Assembly: GCF_011300215.1 (NCBI RefSeq)
Contig: NZ_CP049866.1
Coordinates: 3,163,001-3,227,000 of the forward strand
Direction of reading: 5' to 3'
Source of the DNA: Nocardioides piscis
GTDB lineage: Bacteria; Actinomycetota; Actinomycetes; Propionibacteriales; Nocardioidaceae
Length of the DNA: 64,000 nucleotides
Notes under the pieces: generated by a model
Seen by the model: the letters and a program-made list of their open reading frames with translations, nothing else
What the model was told of the DNA's origin: nothing
The model's database searches: none
Part shown: one piece after another, positions 62,132 to 64,000 of the stretch
Position numbering within the stretch: position 1 is the first letter of the stretch
How the letters are laid out: each line of letters starts with the position of its first letter
Program-made: the position numbers and the translations under genes

Positions 62132-62761
62132 GTGTTGATCTCCGACGAACGCCGGATGCTGTTCGTCCACATCCCCAAGACCGGTGGCGCATCGATCGAG
62201 CAGCTGCTGCGCGAGGCGTGCCCGGACGCACGCACCGTGGGCAAGCAGCGCCACGCCCGCCTCCGGCGGATCCTGACGCAGCACCCCGAGCTCGGCGACC
62301 ACTGGTCCTTCGGCTTCGTCCGCAACCCGTGGGCGCGGATGGTGTCGTGGTATTCCATGATCGAGACGTGGGACCGCCGCTGGGGACCCGCCTCCGGGCG
62401 GCCGCAGGACCGACAGTGGGGCTCGACCCGCGACGGCAACCCGCTGTGGCGAGCAGTCGCCGAATATGCCGACTTCGAGGAGTTCGTCCTGCGCGGGACG
62501 TCCGAGCTCGAGCGGCTGGCGATGCCCCAGCTCGACTACCTCGTCGCCGGCGACCGGCGGGCCGACTTCATCGGCCGCACCGAGTCGCTGGGCGACGACA
62601 TGGCACACGTCCAGCGCACGCTGGGCCTGCCGGTGACCCCGATCCCCCGGCGCAACACCACGTCGCACGGGTCCTATCGCGACTACTACTCCCCCGAGGC
62701 CCGGGACCGGATCGGTGAGGTCTATGCACGCGACATCGCCGAGTTCGGCTACGACTTCTGA
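62132..62761 (+). CDS. Sulfotransferase family 2 protein
   Basis: A 209-residue protein with RMLFVHIPKTGGASIEQLLREA (about residues 8-29), the 5'-phosphosulfate-binding loop of Sulfotransfer_2 family enzymes that use PAPS, and SFGFVRNPWARMVSWYSMIE (about 59-78), the 3'-phosphate-binding segment. Later parts include DYLVAGDRRADFIGRTESLGDDMAHVQRTLGL and the NTTSHGSYRDYYSPEARDRI C-terminal loop. The acceptor is unknown; it may be a carbohydrate or lipid. It overlaps the convergent sulfotransferase gene by 13 nt. Confidence 0.87.
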   Translation: MLISDERRMLFVHIPKTGGASIEQLLREACPDARTVGKQRHARLRRILTQHPELGDHWSFGFVRNPWARMVSWYSMIETWDRRWGPASGRPQDRQWGSTRDGNPLWRAVAEYADFEEFVLRGTSELERLAMPQLDYLVAGDRRADFIGRTESLGDDMAHVQRTLGLPVTPIPRRNTTSHGSYRDYYSPEARDRIGEVYARDIAEFGYDF

Positions 62762-63438
62762 GCGTCCCCGACCGCTGCGGTGCCGCGGCGTCGCGTCGGC
62801 ACGTCGAGCGGCGTCCCCCGAGCGCCTGCCCACTCACCGGTCGCGGCCAGTCGCTGGTGGACGGCCAGCTCGGGCGCGAAGTAGTCGACCAGGTCTGCAC
62901 GCACCGCCGCGCTGAGGTCCGGCGTCGGACGCCGTCGTGAGACGTTGCGTCGCTCCACGTGCACGTCGGCGCCCAGGCGGTCGGAGAACCACGGGAGCCA
63001 CGCGTCGGGGCGGTCGACCGCGAAGATCCGGTCCACCTCCACGACGCCGTCCATGGTGAGGAACTGGGCAGGGCGACCGCGCGGCGTCGGCGCCGTGGGG
63101 TCGCCATCGACGTACAGCCGGGCGAACTCGTCGAAGGACAGGTCCGAGGTGGAGTTGTCGACATCCTCAGGCAGCCTGGCGCGGTAGCGCCACCACGACG
63201 CGAGCCACTCGACCGGGTCCCGGAACATCGTCACCAGCTCGTAGGAGTCCCGCGGGTGCCCGTCGGCCGCGAGGTCGGGAGCGATCCTCCTCGTGAAGCC
63301 CGAGCACCCCAGGTGCTTGCGGCTCGGCGGCCGGTCGACGACCAGCGACGCGTATGGCGCCAGCGCCGACTCGATCGCGGTCGACGCACACTTCGGCATG
63401 GCCAGCAGCACGAAGTCGTGCTCGGTGAAGGCCATCAT
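62749..63438 (-). CDS. Sulfotransferase-like protein
   Basis: A 229-residue protein of the sulfotransferase fold: FVLLAMPKCASTAIESALAPYA (about residues 9-30) is the PSB loop with PKCAS in place of PKTGG; DSYELVTMFRDPVEWLASWWRYR (about 65-87) is the 3'-PB segment; RIFAVDRPDAWLPWFSDRLGADVHVERRN follows. This pattern resembles proteins of the Stf0 or related uncharacterised sulfotransferase groups. ATG 63438 and 63435 are both possible. It is divergent from the sulfatase gene and convergent with the sulfotransferase at 62132-62761. Confidence 0.8.
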   Translation of the reverse strand: MMAFTEHDFVLLAMPKCASTAIESALAPYASLVVDRPPSRKHLGCSGFTRRIAPDLAADGHPRDSYELVTMFRDPVEWLASWWRYRARLPEDVDNSTSDLSFDEFARLYVDGDPTAPTPRGRPAQFLTMDGVVEVDRIFAVDRPDAWLPWFSDRLGADVHVERRNVSRRRPTPDLSAAVRADLVDYFAPELAVHQRLAATGEWAGARGTPLDVPTRRRGTAAVGDAQKS

Positions 63439-63487
63439 GGCGCCCGATCATGTCAGACGCCGCTGGGGCGGAACGTAGGGTTGCTCC

Positions 63488-64000
63488 GTGTCCTCCTCTC
63501 GTCGCGTCGGCATCCTGGCGCCCATCGTGCTGGTGGTCGGCCTCCTCGTCAGCTGCAGCACCGGCGCCGACAAGGGCGCCGCCTCGTCCCCGCCAGCGTC
63601 GACCGCGGGAGTCAGCGTCGGCGACCGGCCCAACATCGTGCTGATCACCGCCGACGACCAGACCGCGCGCGAGATGCAGTGGCTGCCCAGGACCCGGCGC
63701 CTGCTCGGCAAGGCGGGCCTGCGCTTCGACAACATGATCGCCCCGCACCCCAACTGCTGCCCGGCACGGGCCCAGATCCTCACCGGGCAGTACGCCCAGA
63801 ACAACGGGGTGCGCACCAACTCGCCGCCCTGGGGTGGGCACGAGAACTTCGAACCGCGCACGGCGCTGCCGGTGTGGCTCCAGGAGGCCGGCTATCGCAC
63901 CGGCTTCACCGGCAAGTATCTCCACGGCTACGACGAGACCGACAGCATCGAGCCGGGCTGGGACCAGTGGAAGCCGATCGTCGGTGTGCTGTCGGACTAC
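63488..64000 (+). CDS. Lipoprotein sulfatase, N-terminal part (runs off the window)
   Basis: The 171 codons present start at GTG 63488: a signal peptide (SRRVGILAPIVLVVGLLVSC, Cys at the lipobox), then a linker, then a sulfatase domain with NIVLITADDQTARE (about residues 50-63, metal-binding Asp pair) and HPNCCPARAQILTGQYAQNN (about 91-110), the CxPxR formylglycine site. GFTGKYLHGYDE follows. Sulfatases hydrolyse sulfate esters; here the enzyme would be exported and lipid-anchored. With two sulfotransferases next door, a sulfate-handling cluster is likely. The C-terminus lies beyond the window. Confidence 0.88.
   Translation, partial: MSSSRRVGILAPIVLVVGLLVSCSTGADKGAASSPPASTAGVSVGDRPNIVLITADDQTAREMQWLPRTRRLLGKAGLRFDNMIAPHPNCCPARAQILTGQYAQNNGVRTNSPPWGGHENFEPRTALPVWLQEAGYRTGFTGKYLHGYDETDSIEPGWDQWKPIVGVLSDY

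Overview
The window is about 64 kb of high-GC actinobacterial chromosome. The gene set (gap, whiA, yvcK, rapZ, uvrC in one strand order; an Arr enzyme; mycothiol- and F420-linked enzymes; a KstR-type steroid regulon) points to Actinomycetota, most likely a Nocardioides-like member of the Nocardioidaceae. The genus is an inference from gene content and style, not from a database search. No tRNA, rRNA, CRISPR array, insertion sequence or prophage was recognised.

Region 1 (1-11.9 kb) is core genome. A minus-strand block runs uvrA, a Rieske lipoprotein, uvrC, rapZ, yvcK, whiA, gap. It is preceded by a LexA/SOS box at uvrA, and UvrA carries an unusual lysine/alanine-rich tail. Plus-strand genes follow: a mycothiol-dependent isomerase-family protein, a metallo-beta-lactamase-fold hydrolase and release factor 3.

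Region 2 (11.9-23.5 kb) is a mixed accessory stretch: thioesterase, GAF-ANTAR regulator, a 45-residue Cys-rich protein, SRPBCC protein, SelO, a DHFR-family protein, rifamycin ADP-ribosyltransferase Arr, MalQ, membrane proteins, a SigE-type sigma factor with a membrane partner, a MetF-like protein, a DUF427 protein and an acetyltransferase.

Region 3 (23.5-47.6 kb) is a sterol/cholesterol catabolic cluster. It contains kshA, a small unknown gene and kshB (ring 9-alpha-hydroxylation); fadE26-fadE27; fadD19 divergent from echA19; a fadD8-like ligase; an F420 enzyme divergent from a double-DUF35 protein with ltp4 and ltp3; and cyp125 divergent from a fadA5 operon that ends in an aminoglycoside-phosphotransferase-fold kinase. 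Six KstR-type palindromes (core TNNAACNNGTTNNA, some with one mismatch) sit in the promoter gaps. Several blocks match the Mycobacterium tuberculosis KstR regulon in gene order, but packed closer together.

Region 4 (47.6-56.8 kb) holds unrelated genes: an ABC-F ATPase, an acyltransferase/condensation-like protein with its own palindromic operator, a tyrosine phosphatase remnant, a DUF222/HNH (13E12-type) protein behind a candidate SOS box, an M3 peptidase, an NAD-binding protein and an SRPBCC protein.

Region 5 (56.8-62.1 kb) is the late steroid pathway (rings C and D): two SDRs divergent from echA20, ipdA, ipdB and ipdC, with a TetR-type palindrome between them. The window ends with two sulfotransferase-like genes and the start of a lipoprotein sulfatase.

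Four genes (a membrane protein, fadD19, the phosphatase remnant and ipdC) are broken by single-base shifts. Each is restored by adding one base to a run of exactly five G or C. This looks more like a sequence-quality pattern than four independent mutations, and it affects two genes expected to be essential to the pathway. Two dispersed paired-hairpin repeats with identical 52-nt spacing were also found.
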